The notes under the pieces: generated by a model
The model's input: the letters and a program-made list of their open reading frames with translations, nothing else
What the model was told of the DNA's origin: nothing
Database searches by the model: none
Translations under genes and position numbers: made by a program
Part shown: positions 43,988 to 51,643 of the stretch, in pieces
How the letters are laid out: each line of letters begins with the position of its first letter
Position numbering within the stretch: the stretch's first letter is position 1
From: Rhodobacter sp. Har01
Lineage (GTDB): Bacteria > Pseudomonadota > Alphaproteobacteria > Rhodobacterales > Rhodobacteraceae
Direction: 5' to 3'
DNA: 64,000 nucleotides
NCBI RefSeq assembly: GCF_020564565.1
Contig: NZ_JAJCTD010000002.1
Coordinates: forward strand, 372,001-436,000

Positions 43988-46108
43988 GTGGCAGGACGAA
44001 GACAGCGCCTCTTGGCGACGGCGGCGTGGATTTCGGCGCTGTCCTGCGACCTTTCGGCGCCCGCCCTGGCCGAGATGAAGCCGACGCTCAGCTTCCGCGG
44101 CGTGCCCGGCGTGATCGACATGCCCTCGGGCGAAAGCCAGCCCGATGGCACATTTTCGGTGACCGCCGCCTTTTTCGGCGATATGCGCCGCGGTGCGCTG
44201 ACCTTCCAGCTCTCTCCCCGCATCGCCGCCACCTATCGCTTCGAAACGGTGGGCAACTGGAACGCCTTGTTCCCGGCCGACGAGAATTCCTACGACGGCA
44301 AGAGCTTCGACTTGCGCTTCACCCTGCTGGAAGAGACCGCCAACCTGCCCGCGGTGACGCTGGGCCTGCAGGACATCTTCAACACCGGCAACGACGCCGC
44401 CGAATACCTGGCGGCCACCAAGACCTTTGGCGACCGGCTGAAGGTCACCGCCGGCCTGGGCTGGGGCCGGCTGGGGTCCTATGGTGACATCGGCACGCCG
44501 TTCGGTGGCCGCCCGGTCACCGATTTCGGCCTGGGCGGCCAGCCGGAGCCCGACAACTGGTTCCGGGGTCCCGCCGCCGCCTTTGCCGGGGTGGAATGGA
44601 AGATCAACGACGCCTGGACGGTGAAGGCCGAGTATTCCTCGGACGGCTATGACGAGATCGCCGGCACCCGCGGCGTGTTCGAGCACAAGAGCCCGCTGAA
44701 CTTTGGCGTCGAATACAGCCGCGGCCGGTTCTTCAAGGCCGGGGTCTATTCGCTGTACGGCTCGGAGATCGGGCTGCGGTTCCAGTTGGTGCTGGACCCG
44801 AAGACGGCGCTGCATGGCGGCGCAACCGGCGGTGCCCCGGTGGCCGTGGGCCAACGCCCGACGCGCGCGGCCGACCCTGAGGCCTATGACAGCGGCTGGG
44901 TTACCCAGCCCGATGCGGCCGGCATCCTGCAGGCCAACCTGGCCAAGCGGCTGGCCGTCGATGGCATCGCGGTCGAGGGCCTGGCCTACACCGCCGGAAA
45001 GGCGCAGTTGCGAATCCGCTCGAACCGGATGGATTCGGAGTCGCAGGTGGTGGGCCGGGTGGCGCGGGCGATGAGCCATGTGATGCCGGCCTCGGTGGAG
45101 GTGTTCGAGATCGTGCCGGTCAGTCATGGCATGGGCACGTCGAAGATCACCGTTCGCCGGGCCGATCTGGAGGCACTGGAGCACGTCGCCGGCAACCATG
45201 CCGCGATGCGCGACCGCATCGCGATTTCCGACGCCGGCCCGGTGCCGCCGGGCCTGGTCTACCCCGAGGACCGCTTCCCGAAGTTCTCCTGGGGTCTTCG
45301 GCCGGCGCTGCGCCTGACCAGCAACCTCAAGGGCGACGTCGGCCTGCGGCTTCGCGCCAGCTATGAGTTTCGGCCCGGCCTTGTGCTGAGCGGGTCGGTC
45401 TACAAACCCCTGGCCGACAACCTGGGATCCAGCCCGGCGGACCCTTCGCTGCTGCCGCCGGTGCGCAGCCGAAGCATCGACTATTCCCGCAATGGCGACC
45501 CGGGGCTTGAGACGCTGCAGCTGGCCTGGTACGCCCGGCCGGGCGAGAACCTCTATTCGCGGGTGAGCCTGGGCTACCTGGAACGGATGCACGCCGGGGT
45601 CTCGGGCGAGCTGCTGTGGAAACCGGTGGACAGCCGGCTGGCGCTGGGCATCGAAGTGAACCACACCCGTCAGCGCGACACCGACGGCGGCTTCGGCTTT
45701 TCCGAGTTCGACTATTCTGTGACCAGCGGCCACGTCTCGGCTTACTACGACTTCGGCCGCGGCTACCTGGGCCAGCTGGACGTGGGCCGCTATCTGGCCG
45801 GCGATGTCGGGGCGACCCTCTCGCTGGACCGGGAATTTGCCAATGGCTGGCGTTTCGGCGCCTTCGCGACCGTCACCGATGCAACCGCGGCGGAATTCGG
45901 CGAAGGCTCGTTCGACAAGGGCGTGCGCATCACCATGCCGCTTGACTGGCTGCTGGGCAAGGACAAGTCCGGCGAGTTCAGCCGCACCTTCCGACCGAAC
46001 TCAGGTGACGGCGGGGCGCGGCTGGATGTGTCCGGACGGCTGTATGACAACATCCGCACGTTCCACGGCAACGAACTGGACGATCAATGGGGCACGTTCT
46101 GGCGGTGA
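43988..46108 (+). CDS. YjbH-domain outer-membrane polysaccharide export protein
   Basis: A 706-residue secreted protein with an N-terminal signal (ATAAWISALSCDLSAPALA), the YjbH (DUF940) domain starting at PTLSFRGVPGVIDMPSGESQPDGTF, and many alternating aromatic strands that predict an outer-membrane beta-barrel. In E. coli YjbH and its paralogue GfcD act in exopolysaccharide secretion. GTG 43988 follows a GGAGGG site. The following lipoprotein gene overlaps its end, matching the YjbF-YjbH pairing, though the order is reversed relative to E. coli. Confidence 0.88.
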   Translation: MAGRRQRLLATAAWISALSCDLSAPALAEMKPTLSFRGVPGVIDMPSGESQPDGTFSVTAAFFGDMRRGALTFQLSPRIAATYRFETVGNWNALFPADENSYDGKSFDLRFTLLEETANLPAVTLGLQDIFNTGNDAAEYLAATKTFGDRLKVTAGLGWGRLGSYGDIGTPFGGRPVTDFGLGGQPEPDNWFRGPAAAFAGVEWKINDAWTVKAEYSSDGYDEIAGTRGVFEHKSPLNFGVEYSRGRFFKAGVYSLYGSEIGLRFQLVLDPKTALHGGATGGAPVAVGQRPTRAADPEAYDSGWVTQPDAAGILQANLAKRLAVDGIAVEGLAYTAGKAQLRIRSNRMDSESQVVGRVARAMSHVMPASVEVFEIVPVSHGMGTSKITVRRADLEALEHVAGNHAAMRDRIAISDAGPVPPGLVYPEDRFPKFSWGLRPALRLTSNLKGDVGLRLRASYEFRPGLVLSGSVYKPLADNLGSSPADPSLLPPVRSRSIDYSRNGDPGLETLQLAWYARPGENLYSRVSLGYLERMHAGVSGELLWKPVDSRLALGIEVNHTRQRDTDGGFGFSEFDYSVTSGHVSAYYDFGRGYLGQLDVGRYLAGDVGATLSLDREFANGWRFGAFATVTDATAAEFGEGSFDKGVRITMPLDWLLGKDKSGEFSRTFRPNSGDGGARLDVSGRLYDNIRTFHGNELDDQWGTFWR

Positions 46109-46782
46109 AGCGGCTTGCCCCTTGCGGCCTTGCGGCAGTGCTGGCGGTGACCCTGGCCGGCTGCGGCGCCGGATCGGGCGGCGCCGGCAAGGGTCCGGTC
46201 GCCAAGGTCATGGCGACCGCGCAGCAGATGGTCGGTGGGCGCAAGGCCAGGGCGCCGGCCGCAGCCGGGCCGAAGACGCTGTCCGAGGCCGAGATCGCCG
46301 CCTCGGATACGCCGCTGATGCAGGTCCGGATCGCCGCGCGCGGGATCGACACCTGGCTAACTCCGCGCGAAAGCAATGGTGCGGTCACCACCTGGACGAC
46401 CTCGGGCGGCACCACCTTCACCTTCCGCAACGGCCTTTTGATCGAGACCCGGGGGCTTGGATCGGACCTGATGTCGGCGGCGGCGCCAGACCCGGCGCAG
46501 CTGGCAAAGACCGGCACGGTATATCGCCGGGCGTGGTATGTGACCGGCCCGGACGGCGACTTCGAACAACGTGTCTATGTCTGCACCACCGAATCCCTTG
46601 GTCCGGAAGACCTGAAGATCGCCGGCCAGCCCCGTCGCGCCCTGCACCTGCGCGAAACCTGTCAGCGCGACGCCGGAAAGCTGACGTCGGACTACTGGCT
46701 GGAGGGACCCATCGTCCGCAAATCGCGGCAATGGGCCAGCCCTGGCGCCGGCTATGCCGAGTTCGAGGCGGTCAAGGACTGA
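46105..46782 (+). CDS. YjbF-family lipoprotein
   Basis: A 225-residue lipoprotein of the YjbF/GfcB group. From GTG 46105 the N-terminus is MKRLAPCGLAAVLAVTLAGC with lipobox LAGC; this start overlaps the yjbH stop as GTGA, the overlap style used throughout this region. An in-frame ATG at 46087 would add six residues ahead of the signal. The mature part has LMQVRIAARGIDTWLTPRES, TTFTFRNGLLIETRGLGSDL and a C-terminal YWLEGPIVRKSRQW segment typical of the family. It should act with YjbH at the outer membrane. Confidence 0.87.
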   Translation: MKRLAPCGLAAVLAVTLAGCGAGSGGAGKGPVAKVMATAQQMVGGRKARAPAAAGPKTLSEAEIAASDTPLMQVRIAARGIDTWLTPRESNGAVTTWTTSGGTTFTFRNGLLIETRGLGSDLMSAAAPDPAQLAKTGTVYRRAWYVTGPDGDFEQRVYVCTTESLGPEDLKIAGQPRRALHLRETCQRDAGKLTSDYWLEGPIVRKSRQWASPGAGYAEFEAVKD

Positions 46783-46872
46783 CATATTCCGAGATTCGAA
46801 TGCCACAACACTGTGTGCTATTGGGCACAGGGCGCAGAGTTCACCGGCGAAGCGGCTTCTTTCCGGGCAAAG

Positions 46873-46889
46873 CCAATGGTATACCTTGG
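46873..46889. promoter_or_regulatory. Dyad-symmetric site upstream of the first small protein gene
   Basis: CCAATGGTATACCTTGG is a near-perfect 17-base inverted repeat about 25 bases before the ATG at 46912 and contains TATACC, a possible -10 element. It could be an operator overlapping the promoter. The protein that would bind is not known. Confidence 0.3.
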
Positions 46890-46911
46890 CAAAAGGCGAG
46901 GAGAACTCTCC

Positions 46912-47121
46912 ATGAACAAGTTCGTCGTGTTGCTTTGTGCCCTGTCGTTTTCGACCTCGGTGGCATTTGCCGGCGGTCCGGTGGTCGTGGTCGAAGAAGG
47001 CCAGCCCGAAGTGGTGCAGGAAAAGTCGTCCTCCAGTGTCGGCCTTGTGCCGCTGCTGTTGGGCGTCGTGATCCTGTGCGCTGTCGCCTGCGGTGGCGAC
47101 GACGACGAGCCGCCTGCGTGA
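46912..47121 (+). CDS. Small secreted/membrane protein, tandem copy 1 (69 residues)
   Basis: A 69-residue protein: signal peptide MNKFVVLLCALSFSTSVAFA, a charged linker GGPVVVVEEGQPEVVQEK with a Ser4 run, a hydrophobic helix VGLVPLLLGVVILCAVACGG and an acidic tail DDDEPPA. GAGGAGA precedes ATG 46912. Two further copies follow. I do not recognise a named family; the position after yjbH and yjbF is where E. coli has the small exported protein YjbE/GfcA, so an EPS role is likely by context. The C-A-V-A-C at the end of the helix is kept in all three copies. Confidence 0.85.
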   Translation: MNKFVVLLCALSFSTSVAFAGGPVVVVEEGQPEVVQEKSSSSVGLVPLLLGVVILCAVACGGDDDEPPA

Positions 47122-47245
47122 TCTGAGGCGGGCAGCTGCCTCATCAAGGAATGGCGGTCCGGTTCCGACGACATAGGGTCCGGCCAGTCATAGAAGCAAG
47201 GACCCCAAGGGTCACCAATCACTTAACGGAAACTGGAGACATCAA

Positions 47246-47470
47246 ATGAAGAAAATTGCCTCTGCTCTTGCCGCGCTGTCGCTGACCGCCTCGGCCGCCA
47301 TGGCCGGCGGTCCGGTCGTCATTGTCGAAGAGGGCCAGCCCGAAGTGGTGCAGGAGAAATCCTCCTCCAGCGTCGGCATCCTGCCGATCCTGCTGGGTGT
47401 CGTGATCCTCTGCGCCATCGCCTGCGGTGGCGATGATGACGAGCCCGCCCCGGAAACCGTTCCCGAGTGA
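47246..47470 (+). CDS. Small secreted/membrane protein, tandem copy 2 (74 residues)
   Basis: A 74-residue protein: signal MKKIASALAALSLTASAAMA, linker GGPVVIVEEGQPEVVQEK, Ser4, helix VGILPILLGVVILCAIACGG and the longest acidic tail of the three (DDDEPAPETVPE). CTGGAG precedes ATG 47246. Only one residue of the linker (Ile for Val) differs from copy 1. It is followed by two hairpins, the second of which is a strong terminator, so copies 1 and 2 probably share a transcript that ends before copy 3. Confidence 0.87.
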   Translation: MKKIASALAALSLTASAAMAGGPVVIVEEGQPEVVQEKSSSSVGILPILLGVVILCAIACGGDDDEPAPETVPE

Positions 47471-47501
47471 CGGCGGCTCTGCCGGCAATTGATTGAATTT
47501 G

Positions 47502-47524
47502 CTCCGGTCAGCTATTGACCGGAG
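47502..47524 (+). terminator. Hairpin after small-protein copy 2
   Basis: CTCCGGTCA (47502-47510) pairs with TGACCGGAG (47516-47524) across GCTAT. It has no T-tract and may slow polymerase or protect the mRNA end ahead of the stronger hairpin that follows. Confidence 0.55.
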
Positions 47525-47534
47525 GTCGATCTGG

Positions 47535-47572
47535 ATCGCACCCGTGCCGATGGCGCGGGTGCGATTCATTTT
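47535..47572 (+). terminator. Intrinsic terminator after small-protein copy 2
   Basis: ATCGCACCCGTGCC (47535-47548) pairs over 14 bases with GGCGCGGGTGCGAT (47552-47565), with one G-T wobble and a GAT loop, followed by TCATTTT. This very stable stem should end transcription and separates copy 3 from copies 1 and 2. Confidence 0.8.
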
Positions 47573-47868
47573 GACCTTGATGGGGTTTCTCCAACTGGCC
47601 GGAACCGGCGGGCGACCCTCGCGGCCACGACTTGCGCTGTGCGCGTTCAAGCCAGCCCGAAACGCTGCAGCCTTGAACAGCATCGGACAGCGCCCGATCT
47701 TGCCGTGCCGCTGTGGTTTCGCAAGACTGCCTTGATCGGTGCGCCTGGCTTTTCAGCCAAGGGACGGTACTTTTCTGCAATTCATCCGTTGGTTGAAGCT
47801 TGCGTCATGCCATCTTCGGCGCGACACATGAGCGTGCGCAAAAGGCGCAGAATCGAGGGAGTGAAACG

Positions 47869-48087
47869 ATGAAGAAGGTTCTTTCGGCGGTTGCCATTCT
47901 TGCCCTGACCGGTTCCGCCGCGCTTGCCGGGGGCCCGGTCGTCGTGGTTGAAGAAGGCCAGCCCGAAGTCGTGCAGGAGAAATCCTCGTCGAGCGTTGGT
48001 CTTCTGCCCATCCTGCTGGGCGTGGTGATCATCTGCGCCATCGCCTGCGGCGACAACGATGAGCAGATCAGCATGAACCCTCCGTGA
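47869..48087 (+). CDS. Small secreted/membrane protein, tandem copy 3 (72 residues)
   Basis: A 72-residue protein: signal MKKVLSAVAILALTGSAALA, linker GGPVVVVEEGQPEVVQEK, Ser4, helix VGLLPILLGVVIICAIACGD and a divergent tail NDEQISMNPP. GAGGGAG precedes ATG 47869; an upstream in-frame ATG lacks a signal-compatible N-terminus. Because a strong terminator precedes it, it must have its own promoter and may be regulated apart from the other two copies. It is convergent with tamB, with 34 bases between stops. Confidence 0.87.
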   Translation: MKKVLSAVAILALTGSAALAGGPVVVVEEGQPEVVQEKSSSSVGLLPILLGVVIICAIACGDNDEQISMNPP

Positions 48088-48121
48088 ACAGGGGGCCGGC
48101 GATCGCGGGGCGGGATCGGCG

Positions 48122-51100
48122 TCAGTAGTCCTTTTCCAGGAACACGCCGATCCCGCTTTCTCCATCCGAATCGATGCGGCCCTTGACGGTGACGCCGGGC
48201 CGGACGTCGAGGTTCAGGTTGATGCGGCTCTTGCCGTCCTGATCGACCCCGATCTCGGTATAGACCTTCTCGGAGATGTATTTGCCGGCCTTTACCGCCA
48301 CCCCGCCATCGGCGTCGGTGGCGATGTCCAGATCGTCGAAGCCAAAGCCCTTGCGAAGCCCGCCGATGATGCCTTCGCCGCCGCGCCCGGCCAGCACCGC
48401 CACCGCATTGGCCAGTTGCGCCGCCTGAAACGCCGAGAGGGTGTCGAGGCCGCGACCGAACAGCAGCCAGGACAGCACCTCTTCCTGCGGCAGTTCCGGG
48501 TTCGAGGTGAAGCGCACCTCGGGCGCGTCGGCCGGGCCTTCGATGGTGACCGTGCTGGTCACCCCTTCGGTCTGGTTCGAGGCCGCGATGCGCAGGAAGG
48601 GAACGATGTCGCCTTCCAGCACCAGGGAAGCCTCGGACAGATCCAGCCGTTTGCCCAGCAGGTCAAGCCGGCCGCGGATCAGTTCCAGCCCGCCCGCAGG
48701 CACGATGCTGCGCAGACTGCCGCCCAGGCGGAGGCTGCCGCCCAGTTCGGCATCCAGTCCGCGGCCGCGCAGGAAGACCCGGCTGGGTGCCGACAGTGCA
48801 ATGTCCAAGGCCCAGTCCGGCAGGCCGCTCGCGGCCGAACTGCCATCGGCCGAAGCGCCGCCGCCGACCCCGGCACGGGCGCGCGTTGCACGGACGTCGG
48901 CGGTGTCGTTGACATGGCTGATTGCCTCGAGTTCGGCCGCGGTGGCGAAGCCGGTCGAGGGAATGCGCAACTCGGTTGTGCCCAGCACCAGCGCGCCGGA
49001 CAGCCGGGCGCCACCCCGCAGTGGCCCTGACAGCGCCAGCGCGCCCGAGACGGTGGTTTCGTAAAGCTCGGGGTCGCGCAGGTTGATCGCGTCCAGCCGC
49101 AGTGCCAGATCGGCGGCGAAGGGGGGCGTCAACTCGATTGGCCCATCGACCCGCAGCGTGCCGCCGCGCGCACCCTCTCCGGTGGCAGAGATGCGGGCCC
49201 GCCCGCCCGCCAGGTCGGCCGCCAGCGCCACCCGGTTCAGCGACAGTCCGCGCGCCGGGACGGCCACCTTGCCCCCGGCAAGGGTCACCCGGCCGGTCAG
49301 CGACGACAGTCGCCAAGGCCCGGCCAGCCGAAGGTCATAGGCCACCGCGCCGTCCAGCGTGACCGGGACGATGAAGCCGTTGGCCACCGCCGCGGCCGAG
49401 GTGCCGGCAATGGCCAGATCGGCCGTTGTGCCCGCCAGGCCGGTGACCCGGGCGCTGATCCCGGCCGGGCCGCTGATCCGCAGGTCCACCGATTGCGCCG
49501 CGCCGCTTGGCTCGACGCTGCCCGACACCGTGACTGGCCCGGAAAACGCCTCGGCGATCAGCCGCAGGTCGCGCAGCCGTCCGTCCACGCTGAGCCGCGC
49601 CCCGTCTCCGGTGCCTTTGGCCGTCAGCGAAGCGTTCGGCCCGGCCAGATCCAGCGACTCCAGCCGCGCCGTGCCATCCACCAGGGCAAGCGCGGCGGTA
49701 AGGCGGGTGTCTCCGGCCAGAACGCGGTCGATCTCGGGCTGGCCGATGCGCAGGCCGCGCCCGGTGCCGGCCAGCGACAGCGTGGCGCGCGCCAGATCAC
49801 CGTCGAACCGCGCCTCGGCCGACAGGCTGCCGCCAAATCCGGGCACCACGTCGGCCAGGCTGCCGATCTCGACCTGACCGGTCAGGACATTGCCGGTGGT
49901 TGACAGCAGCCCTTCAGCTGTCAGCCTCAGCGAGGCCGCGTCGAGCTGCAACGCGCGCAGCCGCGTGCCGGTTTCGTCGCGTAGAACCTGCGCGGTCAGG
50001 CGCGACGGCCCGGCCAGCAGCCGATCGGCCTGCGGCTGCCCCAGGGCGAGCCCCTGGGCCAGCGCGGTCAGCACCAGATCGAAGGCCCCGCTCAGGATGC
50101 TGGCGCTGCCCTCAAGCCGCACCGTGCCGGACCCGCCCAGCGGCCGCCCAAGCACCCCGGACAAACGCGCAAAGTCGGTCATCTCGGCCTGGACCCGGCC
50201 GGTCATGCGCAGGGCGTCGGACAGGCCCTCGATCGACAGCGCAGCTGTCAGGTCATAACCCTCGCCCGACAGCACCACCTGCGGCAGGGCCAGGGCGTCG
50301 TCGCCCTCGTGCCAGCTGAACTCGGCGATGCCGGTCGCGTCGGTGCCCAGGGCGCGGGCAAGGTCGGGGTCGCGCGGCAAGGCCCCGGTCAAGGCAAAGT
50401 CCAGCGTGCCGCCCACCGCATTGCCCTTGGCCGTTCGCTCGATCCGGCCGGCGCCGCGCAGTTCGGCCCGGTCCACCGTAAGATCGGGGCGCGACAGCCC
50501 TTCGACCGTGGCCAGGCCGGACCATCCGCTGTCGGTTGCGGCATCGAAGCGCAAGGCCAGATCGGCGCGGCGGACCTGGGTGACTCCCTCGCCCGGCAGC
50601 GGCAGGGCCACGGATGCACCGTCCGCAAGTCCGACACGGGCGGTCAGGTCGAAGGCTTCGGGCAGGCCATCGCCGGCAATGGTGGCGCTGCCGTCTAGCT
50701 CCAGCGCCTGGGCGGAAAGATGAAAACGCTCAAGCTTCAGCTGGCCCGAGGGGAAGCGGCGCCCGGTCACCTCCAGTGCCACGCGGTCGCCCAGGAAGCC
50801 GGCGTAATCGGGCAGGAACAGCGGCGCCGGGTTGCCGGACAGCCGGGCCGAAAAGGCGCGCGCGCCGGCTGCGTCCAGCTGCAGGGTGATCGGGCCGGAC
50901 AGGCGCTCGACGCCGTCGCTTTCCAGCCGGACATCGGCGGTGAACTGGTCCAGCGTGCCGCTGCCCGAAACTGTCAGCGCGACGGCGGGCTGGCCGGGCA
51001 GGCCCAGAAGGCCGGATGCAATTCCGCCGGCGTCCTCGCGCGCGTCTAGCGTCAGCTGCAGTTGTCCGGTGGCATTGGCATAGCTGGCCGCCAGCACGAT

Positions 51101-51643
51101 CTTGCCCTCGGGGCCGTCGTCGGTGCGGTGCAGGTCCGCCTTTGCCTCACCCGCGCCATCGGCCAGCGTCAGCGATGCAGAGATGCGGCCGCGCACCGGC
51201 TGGCCCAGGACGGCCGCGCCCAGCACGATGTCCTGGGCCGCGATCTGCCCGATCTCGACCGAAACCGGCAGGTCCGGCAGGCTGAAGCCCGGTGCCTCGG
51301 GGTCGGGCAAGGTGCCGGTGTCAGCTTCAGGCCACCGTGCCAGTGCGATGCGGTCCGCGACCAGTTCGTTGACCACCACCTCACCGGACAGCAGCGATGA
51401 GCGGCTCCAGTCCAGCGTGACGCCCTCAAGGGTGATCCAGATGCCCTTGGCATCGCCGATCTCGATCCGCTCGGCCGTGGCGCGCGATGAAAGTGCGCCT
51501 TGAAAGCCGGTGACGATGACTTGCCGGCCGGCATCGGACAGCGAATCCTCAAGCCAGGCGGTCAGGGTGTCGCGGTCGTCGGTCTGGGCTGCGGCGGCGC
51601 CGGCCGCGGTGCACAGGCAAAGGGCAAGGACGGCGGCGCGCAT
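48122..51643 (-). CDS. tamB: Translocation and assembly module protein TamB (DUF490)
   Basis: TamB is a large periplasm-spanning beta-taco protein, anchored in the inner membrane, that works with TamA in outer-membrane protein or lipid delivery. The 1173-residue protein has an N-terminal signal or anchor (MRAAVLALCLCTAAGAAAAQ), a long series of amphipathic beta-strand repeats, and the C-terminal TamB domain with LLFGRGLDTLSAFQAAQLANAV and KYISEKVYTEIGVDQDGKS and a terminal GIGVFLEKDY. Its ATG shares one base with the tamA stop, so the two are coupled. Confidence 0.93.
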   Translation of the reverse strand: MRAAVLALCLCTAAGAAAAQTDDRDTLTAWLEDSLSDAGRQVIVTGFQGALSSRATAERIEIGDAKGIWITLEGVTLDWSRSSLLSGEVVVNELVADRIALARWPEADTGTLPDPEAPGFSLPDLPVSVEIGQIAAQDIVLGAAVLGQPVRGRISASLTLADGAGEAKADLHRTDDGPEGKIVLAASYANATGQLQLTLDAREDAGGIASGLLGLPGQPAVALTVSGSGTLDQFTADVRLESDGVERLSGPITLQLDAAGARAFSARLSGNPAPLFLPDYAGFLGDRVALEVTGRRFPSGQLKLERFHLSAQALELDGSATIAGDGLPEAFDLTARVGLADGASVALPLPGEGVTQVRRADLALRFDAATDSGWSGLATVEGLSRPDLTVDRAELRGAGRIERTAKGNAVGGTLDFALTGALPRDPDLARALGTDATGIAEFSWHEGDDALALPQVVLSGEGYDLTAALSIEGLSDALRMTGRVQAEMTDFARLSGVLGRPLGGSGTVRLEGSASILSGAFDLVLTALAQGLALGQPQADRLLAGPSRLTAQVLRDETGTRLRALQLDAASLRLTAEGLLSTTGNVLTGQVEIGSLADVVPGFGGSLSAEARFDGDLARATLSLAGTGRGLRIGQPEIDRVLAGDTRLTAALALVDGTARLESLDLAGPNASLTAKGTGDGARLSVDGRLRDLRLIAEAFSGPVTVSGSVEPSGAAQSVDLRISGPAGISARVTGLAGTTADLAIAGTSAAAVANGFIVPVTLDGAVAYDLRLAGPWRLSSLTGRVTLAGGKVAVPARGLSLNRVALAADLAGGRARISATGEGARGGTLRVDGPIELTPPFAADLALRLDAINLRDPELYETTVSGALALSGPLRGGARLSGALVLGTTELRIPSTGFATAAELEAISHVNDTADVRATRARAGVGGGASADGSSAASGLPDWALDIALSAPSRVFLRGRGLDAELGGSLRLGGSLRSIVPAGGLELIRGRLDLLGKRLDLSEASLVLEGDIVPFLRIAASNQTEGVTSTVTIEGPADAPEVRFTSNPELPQEEVLSWLLFGRGLDTLSAFQAAQLANAVAVLAGRGGEGIIGGLRKGFGFDDLDIATDADGGVAVKAGKYISEKVYTEIGVDQDGKSRINLNLDVRPGVTVKGRIDSDGESGIGVFLEKDY

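Larger units (their letters stand above)
47471..47868. other. 398-base gap between small-protein copies 2 and 3
   Basis: No gene is evident in this stretch. Its first 100 bases hold two hairpins (47502-47524 and 47535-47572). The rest must contain the promoter and leader of copy 3; I did not find a clear -35/-10 pair. Short open frames here lack ribosome-binding sites. Confidence 0.6.
46912..48087 (+). repeat. Three tandem paralogous small genes
   Basis: The three genes at 46912, 47246 and 47869 share the mature core EEGQPEVVQEKSSSSVG without change and near-identical membrane helices, while signal peptides and acidic tails differ. Spacing between copies is 124 and 398 bases. They are recent duplications or are held alike by selection or gene conversion. 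Confidence 0.85.
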
